NCBI GenBank assembly: GCA_024529925.1
Contig: JAFEUB010000913.1
Span: 1-64,000, forward strand
Direction of reading: 5' to 3'
DNA length: 64,000 nucleotides
Origin: Ophthalmolycus amberensis
Lineage: Eukaryota > Chordata > Actinopteri > Perciformes > Zoarcidae
A model generated the notes under the pieces. The model had not been told where the DNA came from. It worked only from the letters and a program-made list of their open reading frames with translations, and did no database searches. Shown piece after piece: positions 44,215 to 57,200 of this stretch (positions within the stretch are counted from its first letter, which is position 1; each line of letters begins with the position of its first letter). A program made the translations under genes and the position numbers.

Positions 44215-47200
44215 ATGGCAGACGACCTGGACATCGAGGCGATGCTGGACGCTCCATACAGGAAGGTGAGACCTCACAGCTCACATAGAACCACATCTGA
44301 ACGTGGTCCAGTCAGGTCTCTACTGGTCCTCACAGCCCACATAGAACCACATCTGAACGTGGTCCAGTCAGGTCTCTACTGGTCCTTACAGCTCACATAG
44401 AACCACATCTGAACGTGGTCCAGTCAGGTCGCTACTGGTCATCACATAGAACCACATCTGAACGTGGTCCAGTCAGGTCTCTACTGGTCATCACATAGAA
44501 CCACATCTGAACGTGGTCCAGTCAGGTCTCTACTAGTTCTCACAGCTCACATAGAATCCCATCTGAACGTGGTCCAGTCAGGTCTCTACTGGTCCTCACA
44601 GCTCACATAGAACCACATCTGTACGTGATCCCTTCAGGTCTCTACTGGTCCTCACAGCCCACATAGGACCACATCTGAACGTGGTCCAGTCAGGTCTCTA
44701 CTGCTCCTCACAGCTCACGTAGAACCACATCTGTACGTGGTCCCTTCAGGTCTCTACTCGTCCTCACAGCTCACGTAGAACCACGTCTGAACCTGGTCCA
44801 GTCATGTCTCTACGGGTCCTCGCAGCTCACATAGAACCACATCTGAACCTGGTCCAGTCAGGTCTCTACGGGTCCTCGCAGCTCACATAGAACCACATCT
44901 GAACCTGGTCCAGTCAGGTCTCTACGGTCCTCACAGCTCACATAGAACCACATTGATATGTAAGTTTAGATCAGACTGTTTGAACCTGTATGTTGCCTCC
45001 TCACGCTGTTCTCTGACCTCAGGAGGACTCCAAGAACCCGAGCCCTAACGGACAGGAGGAACGCCCCAAGAGGTAAACACACCTGTCTGTCTGTGTGTTG
45101 CTCTGTCTGTCAGTCCTTCCTGTCTGTCTTACGGTCTGTCCGACCTTCCTGTCTGTCTTCTTGTCTGTCTGTCTTCCTGTCTCGTCTGGCTGTGTGTCTG
45201 TCAGTGTCTTATCCGAGTTAAAAGAGTGTCCCTCTCAGGCCGTGCTCTGATTGGCTGCTGTGTGTGTTTGTCTCCAGCAGGAAGAAGCGCAGCCGCGAAA
45301 GGAAGCGCAGCCGCGACAAGATGCCCAGTCGGAGCCGAGAGCGCAAACGCAGCCGCAGCCGAGAGAAGAGAAGAAGTCGTAGCAGAGAGCGTCGCGGCAG
45401 CAGAGAGAGGGGGGGCCGCTACAGAGACCACCACCACCAGCAGTGAGTAGTGAAGTCTGATGTTGACTTGTATAAAGGAGGATCCAAAACTTTTATTGTG
45501 AAAATTCTGGAGGAAGTGACATGACCGGGGAAACATTTTACAGAATTCATGAAGACAAACGGAGGAAGAGTTGAGTTTATATCAGGACTTTACAGAATAG
45601 TTCATAGCTTTTAATCTTTGTTCATAACGTTGACAAAATGACATCTTGCAGCACACAAAAGGCAGCAATCTAACAGCACCATGACATTAATGAACCACAA
45701 TAACGTTTTTTTAGGTGATCAAATTTAAAGAAAGCCTTAAATGTAGAAAGAAAGAAAACATTTGGCAAATCATTATTTTGTATAGTTTATTAACTGATGA
45801 TGAAACAAATAAGACATGTCTGTAATATAAATATTTCTATAATTATAGTTCAGAATAAACTCTGACTGTCTTTGTTTTGTGTTTTTAGACGCAGGCGGTC
45901 GAAGAGTAAGAGTCCCGTCAGGAAGGAGAAGAGTCCACTCAGGTCAGTTTGTCTAAATGTTGATGAGCGAAACAGCTAAACATGCAGAATTGTTGTGAGA
46001 CTGATTGTTGTGTGGTTGTTTGTGTGCAGGAAGCCCGTAGATAACCTGACTCCAGAGGAGCGTGACGCCCGGACCGTGTTCTGTATGCAGTTAGCAGCCA
46101 GGATACGACCTCGAGACCTGGAGGACTTCTTCTCTGCTGTTGGGAAGGTAGACACCGCTGCTTCACAATAAAAGCCCATTTAGACTTTATTGTCATTCAT
46201 CTACTACAGTGCAGTGCTGTAGTAGTAGAGGACATTGTCTAGTGAAACTGCGAGATACAAAAACGTAGCTATTGTTTGAGTTTAACTCTACGGGATGCTT
46301 TTGGTGCCTCTGCAGGTTAGGGACGTGAGGATGATCTCGGACCGGAACTCCCGCAAGTCGAAGGGCATCGCCTACATCGAGTTTGTGGAGACCAACTCGG
46401 TCCCTCTGGCCATTGGGCTGACGGGGCAAAGGCTGCTGGGAGTTCCCATCATCGTACAGGCCTCGCAGGTAAACGCACACAAAAACACCTGCTGGCTCGG
46501 TGGGTGGAGCTAGTCGTCCTTTAATCACAGGGTTGGTGGTACGGTGGCATGTCAAAGTGTTTTTGAGGGAAACACTGAACCCAAGTTTGTAACTGTATTT
46601 ATACCACAATAACAATAAAGTTTGAGTCGTGTGTGTGTGTGTGTGTGTGTGTGCGCGTGCGCAGGCAGAGAAGAACCGAGCAGCAGCGGCGGCGGCAGCA
46701 GCAGCTAACCTGCAGAAGGGAACATCAGGACCAATGAGGCTGTATGTTGGCTCTCTGCACTTCAACATCACCGAGGAGATGCTGAGAGGAATCTTTGAGC
46801 CATTTGGACGGGTAGGACACACGCACACTGGTACACAAACACACGTAGGTAAAGTCTGAGTGAGACAGGTGGTTTATGTTGTTTATCTTCACAGATTGAG
46901 AGCATCCAGCTGATGATGGACAGTGACTCAGGAACCTCTAAAGGCTACGGCTTCATCACTGTGAGTTTGTGTTGTCTTCATCACCTTCAATTATTGATCT
47001 TCTTATCTTCTCTCATCTTTCAGTCTATAAAATGTATCTTCACCTCTCGCCCCATCTTCACCTTTCTGCCTTATGACCTCTGACCTGTCTCTCTGTTTGT
47101 CTGTCTGTCAGTTTGCAGACGCAGAGTGTGCTAAGAAAGCTCTGGAGCAGCTGAACGGCTTCGAGCTGGCAGGTCGCCCCATGAAGGTGGGTAACGTGAC

Positions 47201-49507
47201 GGAGCGGAGCGACGCCTTCTCCTCTTTCCTCGACAGCGACGAGCTCGAACGCTCCGGCATCGACCTCGGGACCACCGGACGCCTGCAGCTGATGGCCCGG
47301 CTCGCTGAGGGTGAGACACTAAATTATACAAACATCCTCCTGCAACATCCGCCTGTAACATCCACCTTTAACCTGTGTGTGTGGTTCACCTGTGAGCAGG
47401 TACTGGTCTACAGATGCCTCCCGCTGCTCAGCATGCTCTGCAGATGAGTGGAGCAATCGCTTTCGGAGCCATGGCTGCTGTGTCGGGTACGCTCATGTGC
47501 ACACACACACACACACATCCGTGCTTTAGGTTCCCAGCTGTAGCTCTGTCAGAAACGACAGAATACGGGATCACATGGTACAGTTGCTCAACTTTACTCT
47601 CGTTACACACTGTATTTCGCGGTACGGAATGTACAAAGAAATAGTTTAGCCCACAGTATATGTAGATAAACTACGGAATAACTGATATTTACTAAAAAAT
47701 AAATTAATCAATACGTTCTATTAATTTAGGGCAGTTAACAGACCGGAACCACCATTTTTTTAGTTTGAATGATCAGAAATTAATCAGAATTGAGTAAACA
47801 CTGGTGTGAAATCAAATAAATAGACTCGATCGATGTTAATGTGTGTGTAATGTGATTTTAAATAAAGTTTTAAATGTGTTTCAGCTGCCATGAATCCGAA
47901 TCGCAACATGAACTCTGCTCCGATGAGTCTTCCCTCTCAGCCGCTCGCCACACACTGCTTCCAACTGTCCAACATGTTCAATCCCAACAGGTACACACAC
48001 ACACACACACACACCCGTCTCTACACCTGTACAACATGTTCAACCTGGTTAGGTACACACACCTGTGCTGTATATATGCTATTTATATATGACTATATAT
48101 GACCTTATATTCTCTTTTATATACTATATGTTGTACTATTTTATAACATTCTGTACTAGATCATATTTCTACATTAATACAAGCAAATAGTAAGTATTTT
48201 TACTTCGTTATTGTAGTGTATGCCGTTATAGTAGATGGTATTATAATACTTTCTCATGTATCTCATGTACTGTCACGTCATGAGAGAGTATTGTTTAATT
48301 GCTCGCTTTGCTCTCTTGTGATTTCTAATTATATTTTTATTTTATATACTGAGTTGCAACTATAAATGAGCCTCTAATCAGTACCTTTAAACTCATTAAG
48401 TATTAAACTCTGCCTCACATCTGGGTTCACAGATAATTGCTGGTTTGTGTTGAGTTGTGTGTCATTTACAGATTTTCACTAACATTCAATTCATTGTGTT
48501 TCAGTGAGGAAGCTCCTGGTTGGGAGATGGATATCCAGCATGATGTCATAGAGGAGTGTAACAAACATGGAGGAGTTGTTCACATCTACACTGACAAGAA
48601 CTCTGCTCAGGTTAGTAAAGAAAGGCAGTAGAGTCCAGTCAAGGAAGGCGGTAGAGTCCGGTCAAGGAAGGCGGTAGAGTCCGGTCAAGGAAGGCGGTAG
48701 AGTCCGGTCAAGGAAGGCGGTAGAGTCCGGTCAAGGAAGGCGGTAGAGTCCGGTCAAGGAAGGCGGTAGAGTCCGGTCAAGGAAGGCGGTAGAGTCCGGT
48801 CAAGGAAGGCGGTAGAGTCCGGTGAAGGAAGCGGTAGAGTCCGGTCAAGGAAGGCGGTAGAGTCCGGTCAAGGAAGGCGGTAGAGTCCGGTCAAGGAAGG
48901 CGGTAGAGTCCGGTCAAGGAAGGCGGTAGAGTCCGGTCAAGAAAAGCGGTAGAGTCCGGTCAAGAAAAGCGGTAGAGTCCGGTCAAGGAAGGCGGTAGAG
49001 TCCGGTCAAGGAAGGCGGTAGAGTCCGGTCAAGGAAGCGGTAGAGTCCGGTCAAGGAAGGCGGTAGAGTCCGGTCAATGTAGGCGGTAGAGTCCGGTCGA
49101 GAAACTGACTGGTTTTCACTTCTCGCCTTCTGGTTCTACTAAGTTTCATTGGGTCAACATTCTACTGGTTTCTACTGAACTAATTACCTGTGTGTGTGTG
49201 TGCGTCACACTTAAACCTGTGACCTCTGCTTGTTTACAGGGAAACGTTTACGTCAAGTGTCCGTCGATCCCTGCTGCCATGGCCGCCGTCAACGCTCTAC
49301 ACGGACGATATTTTGCTGGTAAGAGAACCTGGCACATGAAACCTGTGCTCTGTGCTGTGGACCAATCAGAGAGCAGCTGTGATATCTCACCTGTTGTTTT
49401 CAGGTAAGATGATCACGGCGGCTTACATCCCTTTGCCCACCTACCACAACCTGTTCCCCGAGTCCGTCACCACCATACTGCCGATGGCCCTGCCCCCGAG
49501 ACGATGA
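44215..49507 (+). CDS. rbm39: RNA-binding protein 39 (CAPER-alpha), splicing factor
   Basis: Fourteen coding exons: 44215-44265, 45023-45072, 45281-45442, 45889-45942, 46030-46147, 46316-46468, 46665-46811, 46895-46960, 47112-47310, 47400-47486, 47885-47990, 48505-48610, 49240-49318, 49404-49507. Phases close; 493 residues (human about 530). Order: MADDLDIEAMLDAPYRK, an RS domain (SRERKRSRDK, SRSREKRRSRSRERR), RRM1 (about 121-197; RNP motifs VFCMQLAA and KGIAYIEFV), an Ala run, RRM2 (about 221-300; LYVGSLHFNI, KGYGFITF), a linker with FLDSDELERSGIDLGTTGR, and a C-terminal UHM-type RRM (about 398-485; NVYVKCPSI, ITAAYIPLPTYHNLFP). A nuclear U2AF65-related splicing factor and transcriptional coactivator. 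RRM2, which contacts the DCAF15-sulfonamide complex in human, is well kept. A NAGNAG acceptor (45275-45280) would add Ser. ATTAAA at 49830 is a likely poly(A) signal. Confidence 0.97.
44266..44955 (+). repeat. 50-56-bp donor-copy minisatellite in rbm39
   Basis: Begins at the donor (GGAAG|GTGAGACCTCACAGCTCACATAG) and repeats CTCACAGCTCACATAGAACC, ACATCTGAACGTGGTCCAGT and CAGGTCTCTACTGGTC about 12 times. The phrase at the donor differs from the internal GGTCCTCACAGCTCACATAG only at its first few bases. Confidence 0.95.
48611..49105 (+). repeat. 23-bp donor-copy minisatellite in rbm39
   Basis: The intron opens CTCAG|GTTAGTAAAGAAAGGCAGTA; the array repeats GTCAAGGAAGGCGGTAGAG plus TCCG about 20 times. 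The first unit, which is the donor itself, is the most divergent. A few units are 22 bp or carry GAAAAGC instead of GGAAGGC. Confidence 0.97.
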
Positions 49508-50183
49508 CTTGCCAACGACGCTACACTCGGATTGGACGTCGGACTTTTGTACATCCTCCTCCTCCTCTATTGGTCGACACGGACGAGTCAGTTTCACTTC
49601 TGTTTATCAGGTCTGAGAGGAGGGACGCTGTTTGTTCCTTTCCTTCCTGTTTTACTTCCTGTTCATTCTCATTAGAATTTCTGGGCGTGGCCTGTTTTGT
49701 GTATCGTCCAATGATTGAGCTCTGTGAGCTGTGGGGAGACCGGCTGATGACGGTGTCGGCTGATTGGTTGGTTTGAAGTCTGTTTGGTATTGAAGTGTTT
49801 TCTAAGAATTTGATTTTGTAAAATTCTTTATTAAATCTTATTTTGAAGTCACTGTCAGCTGCTGTGTCCTTTTTGTATTATGCTCACTGAGAATACTGCA
49901 TTCTGATTGGCTGAACGAGACACCTGTGAGCAGGTGTTTACAGCTCCAGATATTAGAGCCACTTAAGTAGCCTAACTGAAGACAAATGTTTAAAATCTGA
50001 TCTTATATTCAGGGAGAGGAGGAATAAACACTTTGTAATCATTACTTCCATTCACTGGCATGTGAGGTTGAACATATAGTTTGATATGAGATGTATTTAT
50101 ATTTTATAAAGTATATCATTTTCACAAATCATAAGTCATACTAGCTAAATAAATGAAGGATATATATATATACATATATATAT

Positions 50184-50242
<59 letters not shown>

Positions 50243-50317
50243 CATATATATATACATATACATATATATATATATATACATATATATACACATATATATA
50301 TACATATATATATATAC

Positions 50318-50368
<51 letters not shown>

Positions 50369-50401
50369 CATATATATATACATATATACATATATATATA
50401 C

Positions 50402-50491
<90 letters not shown>

Positions 50492-50562
50492 GTATACATA
50501 TATATATATGTATATACATATATATATATGTATATACATATATATATATGTATATATATATG

Positions 50563-50597
<35 letters not shown>

Positions 50598-50630
50598 GTA
50601 TATATATATGTATATATGTATATATATATG

Positions 50631-50665
<35 letters not shown>

Positions 50666-50679
50666 GTATATTTATATAC

Positions 50680-50748
<69 letters not shown>

Positions 50749-50773
50749 CATATACATATACATATATATATAC

Positions 50774-50813
<40 letters not shown>

Positions 50814-51255
50814 TTTAAACTTATCAATACCACTGTGTGAAATCACTCTTTTGCAAGTAAAAGTCCTGAATACTAGTAAAATGTACTAAAGTACTCGTAA
50901 TGCAGAATGTTCTCGTTTAGAGAATTGTGGAGCATTCACGGTCCCGAAAGGTCTTTTGTTTTAATTGTATTTATAATTAAAACAGTTTTTAAATACTTTG
51001 TATACACAAACAAGATCACGTTCCCCTCAGATGTGGAGCAGCATAAAATGGGAAGTTCAAGTACCTCAAATTTGACTAAAGTACACTGAAACTCTAATTG
51101 TTGTGCAAATGACAGGAATAAAGAACTGGAACTTTAACCAAAACTTTATTATTTAAGTTCAAAGAGCAACAGACAAGCATGTAACAAATCTTCACAGTAA
51201 AAACACACGTTATTAATTTATCACCTGGGTGGTTACCGAGCAGGTGATCTCCTGA
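49508..51255. other. convergent 3' region of rbm39 and pdp1-like
   Basis: rbm39 3'UTR (ATTAAA at 49830-49835), an AT-rich spacer, the large TA-rich microsatellite at 50161-50815, then the pdp1-like 3'UTR with a minus-strand AATAAA at 51145-51150, about 105 bases after its stop. No other gene. Confidence 0.65.
50161..50815. repeat. 655-bp TA-rich microsatellite with strand switches
   Basis: Almost pure alternating TA with periodic C or G. Interruptions read ACATA from 50161 to about 50490, GTATA/ATGTA from about 50490 to 50670, then ACATA again to 50790. The middle block is thus the inverse complement of the flanks. Long frames of Tyr/Ile are artefacts. Confidence 0.95.
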
Positions 51256-54200
51256 TTAAAGGTCGGGCTCGTTCAGGTGGATGACGGTGACGGTGATGTC
51301 ATCGCGGTACCTCCTGGCCAGCTCTGTCGGCAGACTCAGCATCTTGGCCAGACGGTTTGGTGCCACCGCTCCATACCCATCATCCCCCAGGGCGTGACGG
51401 AGCAGGTGGGTGGCGGCGTTCTGGTCCTCCAGCACCGACAGGACCCGCCCCTTCCTCTCCAGCAGGAGGCGCTGCAGGCTGCCCAGCGTCATGCCCACCC
51501 CGGGGATTATGGGTCTCTGCTGCTGAAGGCCTGGACAGCAATAAACCACTTCCACTGTTCACACTGCCAGTTCAAGTGCTCCTCATTTACACTTCAACTA
51601 CTTTCATCATTTACGCTTCAACTGCTGTCATCAGTTACACTTCACCGACTGAGATTCTTTTTTACTTCAACTGCTTTCATCATTTACACTTCACCTGCTG
51701 TTGTCATTTACAAGTAACACTTTATACATGTTTACACAGTTGAAGTGTAAATGATGGAAGCAGTTGAAGTGCAATTAATTAAAGCAGCTGAGGTGTAAAT
51801 GATGATGATTAGACTTGGTGAGGATCTTAGTTTTCTTACCTGTCAACTGTTCCCCTACCAGCTGGACGACCGTCTGTCGGTGCATCAGCTCCCAGAGTCC
51901 GTCAGTCGCCAGCACCAGAAACTTGTCGGCAGGTGTGATGCGGTGGAGCGTGACCTCCGGCTGCGCGCTCAGGTAGGGCGGGGTCAGGTAGTGCGACGGC
52001 TGAGTCCGGAACGCCTCGCCGACCGCAGACAGGACGTCCGGTCGCGTTTCGTAGATGCGACTGAGCATCTCTGCGCTCCATTTGAAACGGACGTCGCCGA
52101 ACGCCCTGAAGGGCAGCAGCAGACCCAGCAGGCGGTCGTGGCGGACCACCGTCTTCCGCTCTGACGGCGGGTGTTCCCCCAGAATCCTTTGCAGCTCGTC
52201 TGGGTTCTGTGCGTTGTGGTCGCTGGTGAGGCTGACCGCCGACCAGCTCCCGTTGGGCTCCCTGACGCCCAGGACGGCCCTGCTGTCACCCAGGTTGGCA
52301 ACGTGCAGGACGCCCTTGGAGACGTGGGCGATGCAAGCCGTGCTGCCGGACAGCGCCACCCGGAGGGGGGAGGACAGAGACAACGCCTCCCCAGGGAGAG
52401 ACACCCGTCTGTGGACAGAGAGCGATGATTCACCTGGTGACTAAAGCTGAAAGCAGCCAATGAAAACTGGATTATGCAGCATACTGTCCTCCTTTCTACA
52501 CAAAGAACACACTCCTTCTTGCATTGGCACAAAAGGTTTGGTGTAGATGTAACAGAGAATCGTCCAATATGAACATAATTAATCTGGGCTGAGATCTAAG
52601 TATCTTACTGGTTCAGGTTCAGTGAGGAACCAACTTATCAGTATGTTGTTGTCAGCCGGCAACCTCCGGTTCTGCCGAGTGAAGCCGATGCTTCATGTCT
52701 TAAAACATGCATTCTCTCTAATGTCCACCAGGGGGCGACACCTCTGGTTGTATAGAAGTCTATGAGAAAATTACTACTTCTCTCTTGATTTATTACCTCA
52801 GTAAACATTGTAAACATGAGTTTATGGTCTCAATCTCTAGTTTCAAGTCTTCTTCAATACAGCATGATGTTCATTTAGTACATTATGGTCCATTTAGAGT
52901 CAAACAGACCTTAAAGCAGGGGATGCTTTAGGGCAGGGCTTACTGTGATTGACAGGTCGCTGCCGCTACCAGAGACTATACGGCGTCTCTACGTCACTCC
53001 TCCACTGTCCAAATATGGTAACTTCAGTTCATTGGTTGTGGAAATAACAACATGGCCGTTGTTAATCGGCCGGTCGTAATCCAAGATGACGTCGCCGAAC
53101 TCAAGGCTTCATAACGTCAGTCCACAAACGAATGGATGACGTAACGATGACTACGTCCACTTCGTATATACAGTCTGTGGTTCTTGTAGTGAAAAAGAGC
53201 TACGCTTGTTTTGACTAACTCAAACTATTGAAGACTCATATTATCTTCAGCCGGGATGATTATACTCTTACCAACAACTCTTTACATAAACACACAGACA
53301 GGTTAGTGTTTCATTCGGATAGACTTAAAAAAATAAAATAAAAAGCTGTCGTTTAGCTTGTAAATTAAACACACATGAAACTGTAGCTTTTTAACTTTTC
53401 GATTGGAACTGTGACAGTGAAAGAGTTTTAAAGCAGAGCAGAAGGAGTTTGACGATAGAATGAGGACCTGGGTGAAGACATGGACAGGTGGACCTGGGCC
53501 TCCACGGACAGGTCATAGTCCAGGCGACGGAAAGCGTTGACCAGCGCCGATGTCACCCTACAGCCTTCCTGCAGCCAATCAGAGAGGAGACAGATGATGA
53601 CATCACAACATGCGACAGCTTTGAAGCTACGCTCTCTTCCCGTCAGTGGAACTGAAAGATCAGAACTCAACGAGCCACGAGGCAACCACGAAAACATCTG
53701 GTACATGTACTAAAAAATGCTTTTATGTCAGTAACTAGTAGCCAACCCTACCTGCTCTTCCTCTTCTTCTTCCTCTTCACCCGCCAGTCTCTCCTGCCAG
53801 TAGTTCCGGAGGCTTTGGAAGGAGATCGCTCCGCCGTCGGGGCAGTTGTGGTCCTGAGGATGTTTGTGCCACTCCAGCAACGGTTGTACGGCCCGTTCTT
53901 CCTCCACCGCCCGCTCGAGCTCCGCCAGCGTCCTCAACGGCAGCGTTGCCACCGCGATGTAGTAGAAGAGCCTCTGGCTGACGGCGTGAGCGCAGGCCGT
54001 CCCAGCGTGGCCGTCGAACACGCCGAACAGTACGCCGCCGCGGCCCGGCAGACAGGTGGCGCTGCTCCGGCGGTCCTCGCTGGGATGGTTGGATGGTAGC
54101 ATGTTGCTATGGAAACCCAGAACACCATGGGAGGCGGGGCCTCTGGGCAGGGTGTGGCTGTATTCGTTGGCCTGGTAACAGAAGAGAGAGAGATCAGTGG

Positions 54201-57200
54201 TTTGACCGGTTGTTGGATTGACACCTTGAATTACAGATCTTACTCACCTTTAAGATGCGGTTGACATGCGCTGAGCTCATCGGCTCCGCCTCCTGCCCAG
54301 TCCTGTACTTCCTGCTCTCACTGCATGCTGGGTAATGGACTCTGAGATGCTGAGGGGGAGGGGGAGGGGAGGAAAAGGAGTGACGGGACTGCTGGAGCTC
54401 AAACCTGCAACGTCCACTGAAGGGTCCTGTTCTTCCCAGCATGGCCACACGCTGAGGGAACCAGGAGAAGAACCAGCAGGAGAACCTATAGGAGAACCAA
54501 CAGAGTGAAACCTGGAGGAGAACCAAGAAGAACCAGCAGGAGAACCAACAGAGTGAAACCTTCAAGGAGAACCAACAGAAAAACTAACAAATGGAAACCT
54601 GGAGAAGAACCAACAGAAAAATTAACAAATGGAAACCTGGAGGAGAATCAGCAGGAGAACCAACAGTGAAACCTTGAGGGGAACCAACAGAGGAACCAAG
54701 TGAAACCTGGCGGAGAACCAGCAGAGGAACCAACAGAGTGAAACCCAATTTCTTAAAAATCGAAAACTTAAATCCCTAAAAGAAAAGAAGCAACTTTTGC
54801 TCATCAAGGCAAGAAGCCATACGAGTCTCTGGAAAGCAGAACCACACCTGAATGAGAACAAGAAGGAGCATTAGCAGGAGAACCAGCAGAGTATTTAGTT
54901 TTTGTGTTTGCTCTGAGCTGACGGACTTACCTTCACCTGATGATATTACATGTTCAGCACTCACCTGGGAGTGTGTTCATGTGTTACCTATACATGCTGC
55001 ATTTGTTTCTTTGGCCTATGTATTGATCTTTTATTTACATTCAGTTTTCTAAGTAGATTATCAATTTGTGCATAAAACGCCAGAGTGAAAGTTATCACGC
55101 TCAGAAAAAAACATGTAGGAATCAGATTTGTTTGCATTTTTTGAGTCCTCGTCAATGTTGTGGCTCTAAAACCTGAACATAGGATTAGTGAAGCTGAAAC
55201 TCACTGTGTTTGTTTAACGTTTAGTTCCTGGTTAACTCTTCATCTCAATCCTCAGTTCAGTTGACGGTGTCTGGTTCTTGTTTCCTGAAGCAGATCGGTT
55301 CTTTCAGGTGTGCTGTTGAAGGTTGTTTGTATATTCTCTCAGTCGTCGTCTTTGTGACCTTTGACGGCTTTCATATCTCACTCAGTAATCAGTGATCCAT
55401 AAACCTCCTGCTGCCAGCCGTAAAGACCCGCCCCCCCTCACTGTGACGGCGTTCAGAGATGATTTAAAATGTGAATTTAATTGTTATTTTCATTGCGACA
55501 AATAGAAGAGGAGTAATACCCAAACATAAAATAAATAAATACATGAAAAATTACCTTTCTTCTGAAATTTTAAGAAATAATTGATATGTTTTTTTCTTCT
55601 CAATGAAACTACTTTTGAATAGAGCTTGGTGAACCAGGATTTCTTTTCCTCTCCCCTCCCCTTTTTGGCAGACATGTTGGTGGTAAAACCAAATGCCAGC
55701 TTGACCAGTCTCACAGTCTGTCTTTCTGTCCCTCCTCTCAGGCCCCTTTATTGCCATTTCCCATCCATCCACCAGATGACCTCAGACTTTCCGTCCTTTC
55801 CCCATCACCTGACTGCCCCACTCAATCTACTCACCTGTTCCCACTTTTCTCATCAGCCCTGCAGTTGCCTGACACACCTGCTCACCTGCATCTCATTAAG
55901 TCATAAACAGCTCAGTTCATATTCTGCAAGGGAGCCCTAGAGGGTACATCATCACGTTTTCTCCTCTGGGAGGGAAACCCTAGAGGACTTCATCACATTT
56001 TCTCCACTAGAAGGGAGCCCTAGAGGGCACTTCATAATGTTTTCTCCACTGGGAGGGAAACTAGAGGACTTCGTCACATTTTCTCCACTAGAAGGGAGCC
56101 CTAGAGGGTACTTCACAATGTTTTCTCCACTGGAAGGAAACCCTATCGGGCAGTTAATCAAGTGTTCTCCACTGGAAGGAAACCCTATTGGGCACTTCAT
56201 CACGTTTTCTCCACTGGAAAGAAACCCCAGAGGGCACTTCATCACGTTTTCTCCACTGGAAAGAAACCCCAGAGGGCAGTTAATCACGTTTTCTCCACTG
56301 GAAGTGAACCCCATCGGGCAGTTAATCACGTTTTCTCCACTGGAAGTGAACCCTATCGGGCACTTCATTACGTTTTCTCCACTGGAAAGAAACCCCAGAG
56401 GGCAGTTAATCACGTTTTCTCCACTGGAAGTGAACCCCATCGGGCAGTTAATCACGTTTTCTCCACTGGAAGTGAACCCTATCGGGCACTTCATTACGTT
56501 TTCTCCACTGGAAGGAAACCCTAGAGGGCACTTCATCACATTTACTCCAATGGAAGGAACCCCTAGAGGGCACTTCATCCCGTTTTCTCCAATGGAAGGG
56601 AACTCTAGAGGGCACTTTATGATTTTCCCCACTGGAAAGAAACCCTATAGGGCAGTTAATCATATTTTCTCCACTGGAAGGGAACCCTAGAGAGAAGTTA
56701 ATCAAGTTTTCTCCAATAGAAGGGAACCCTAGAGGGCACTTTATCATGCAGGTTTTCTCCACTGGAAGGGAATCCGATAAAATTCTCAAAGAAAGTTAAA
56801 ATGGAACAAGAAACGGCAGACAATATCATAGCTGTGCTCAAGCTATCAAGGAACAAAGCTCTTCAATTGGTCTATTGAGCAGCTCTAATGTCTTTCTCTT
56901 GGCAAATTACTAAAGAATGTGGAACTTGCGCCAACTTGGTCTGCCTGAATCAGAAGAGGAGGGGAGAATGAAGGTGATCGTCATTCTGTCAAAATGTTGC
57001 TCCGGGCTTTAAAGAGAAATTTCTACAAGTGATTGATTTGGTTCCTGGGCTTGGAAGAAAACACTGAGCAAAAGAACAAGTCCCAATGTCGTCTTTCGTT
57101 TTCGATGAGACATTTTTGGTCTCAAAGACGGCCAAACACTCTAAATACCTGAGGAAAAGAAATCTCTGCTTCAAGGAAGATCTTACTCCAGAGGATTGAG

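Noticed and set aside
50122..50846. Long Tyr/Ile frames on both strands
   Set aside because: Translation of a TA-rich microsatellite; no start context, no homology.
54440..54442. ATG at 54442 as the pdp1-like start
   Set aside because: Possible, but an in-phase upstream exon with a good donor and a presequence-like peptide makes the longer form more likely; kept as an alternative.
55952..56690. Frames of 217-226 codons on both strands with a 14-residue period
   Set aside because: A 42-bp minisatellite in an intron of the pdp1-like gene; open because 42 is a multiple of three. Both strands are open, so neither is evidence of coding.
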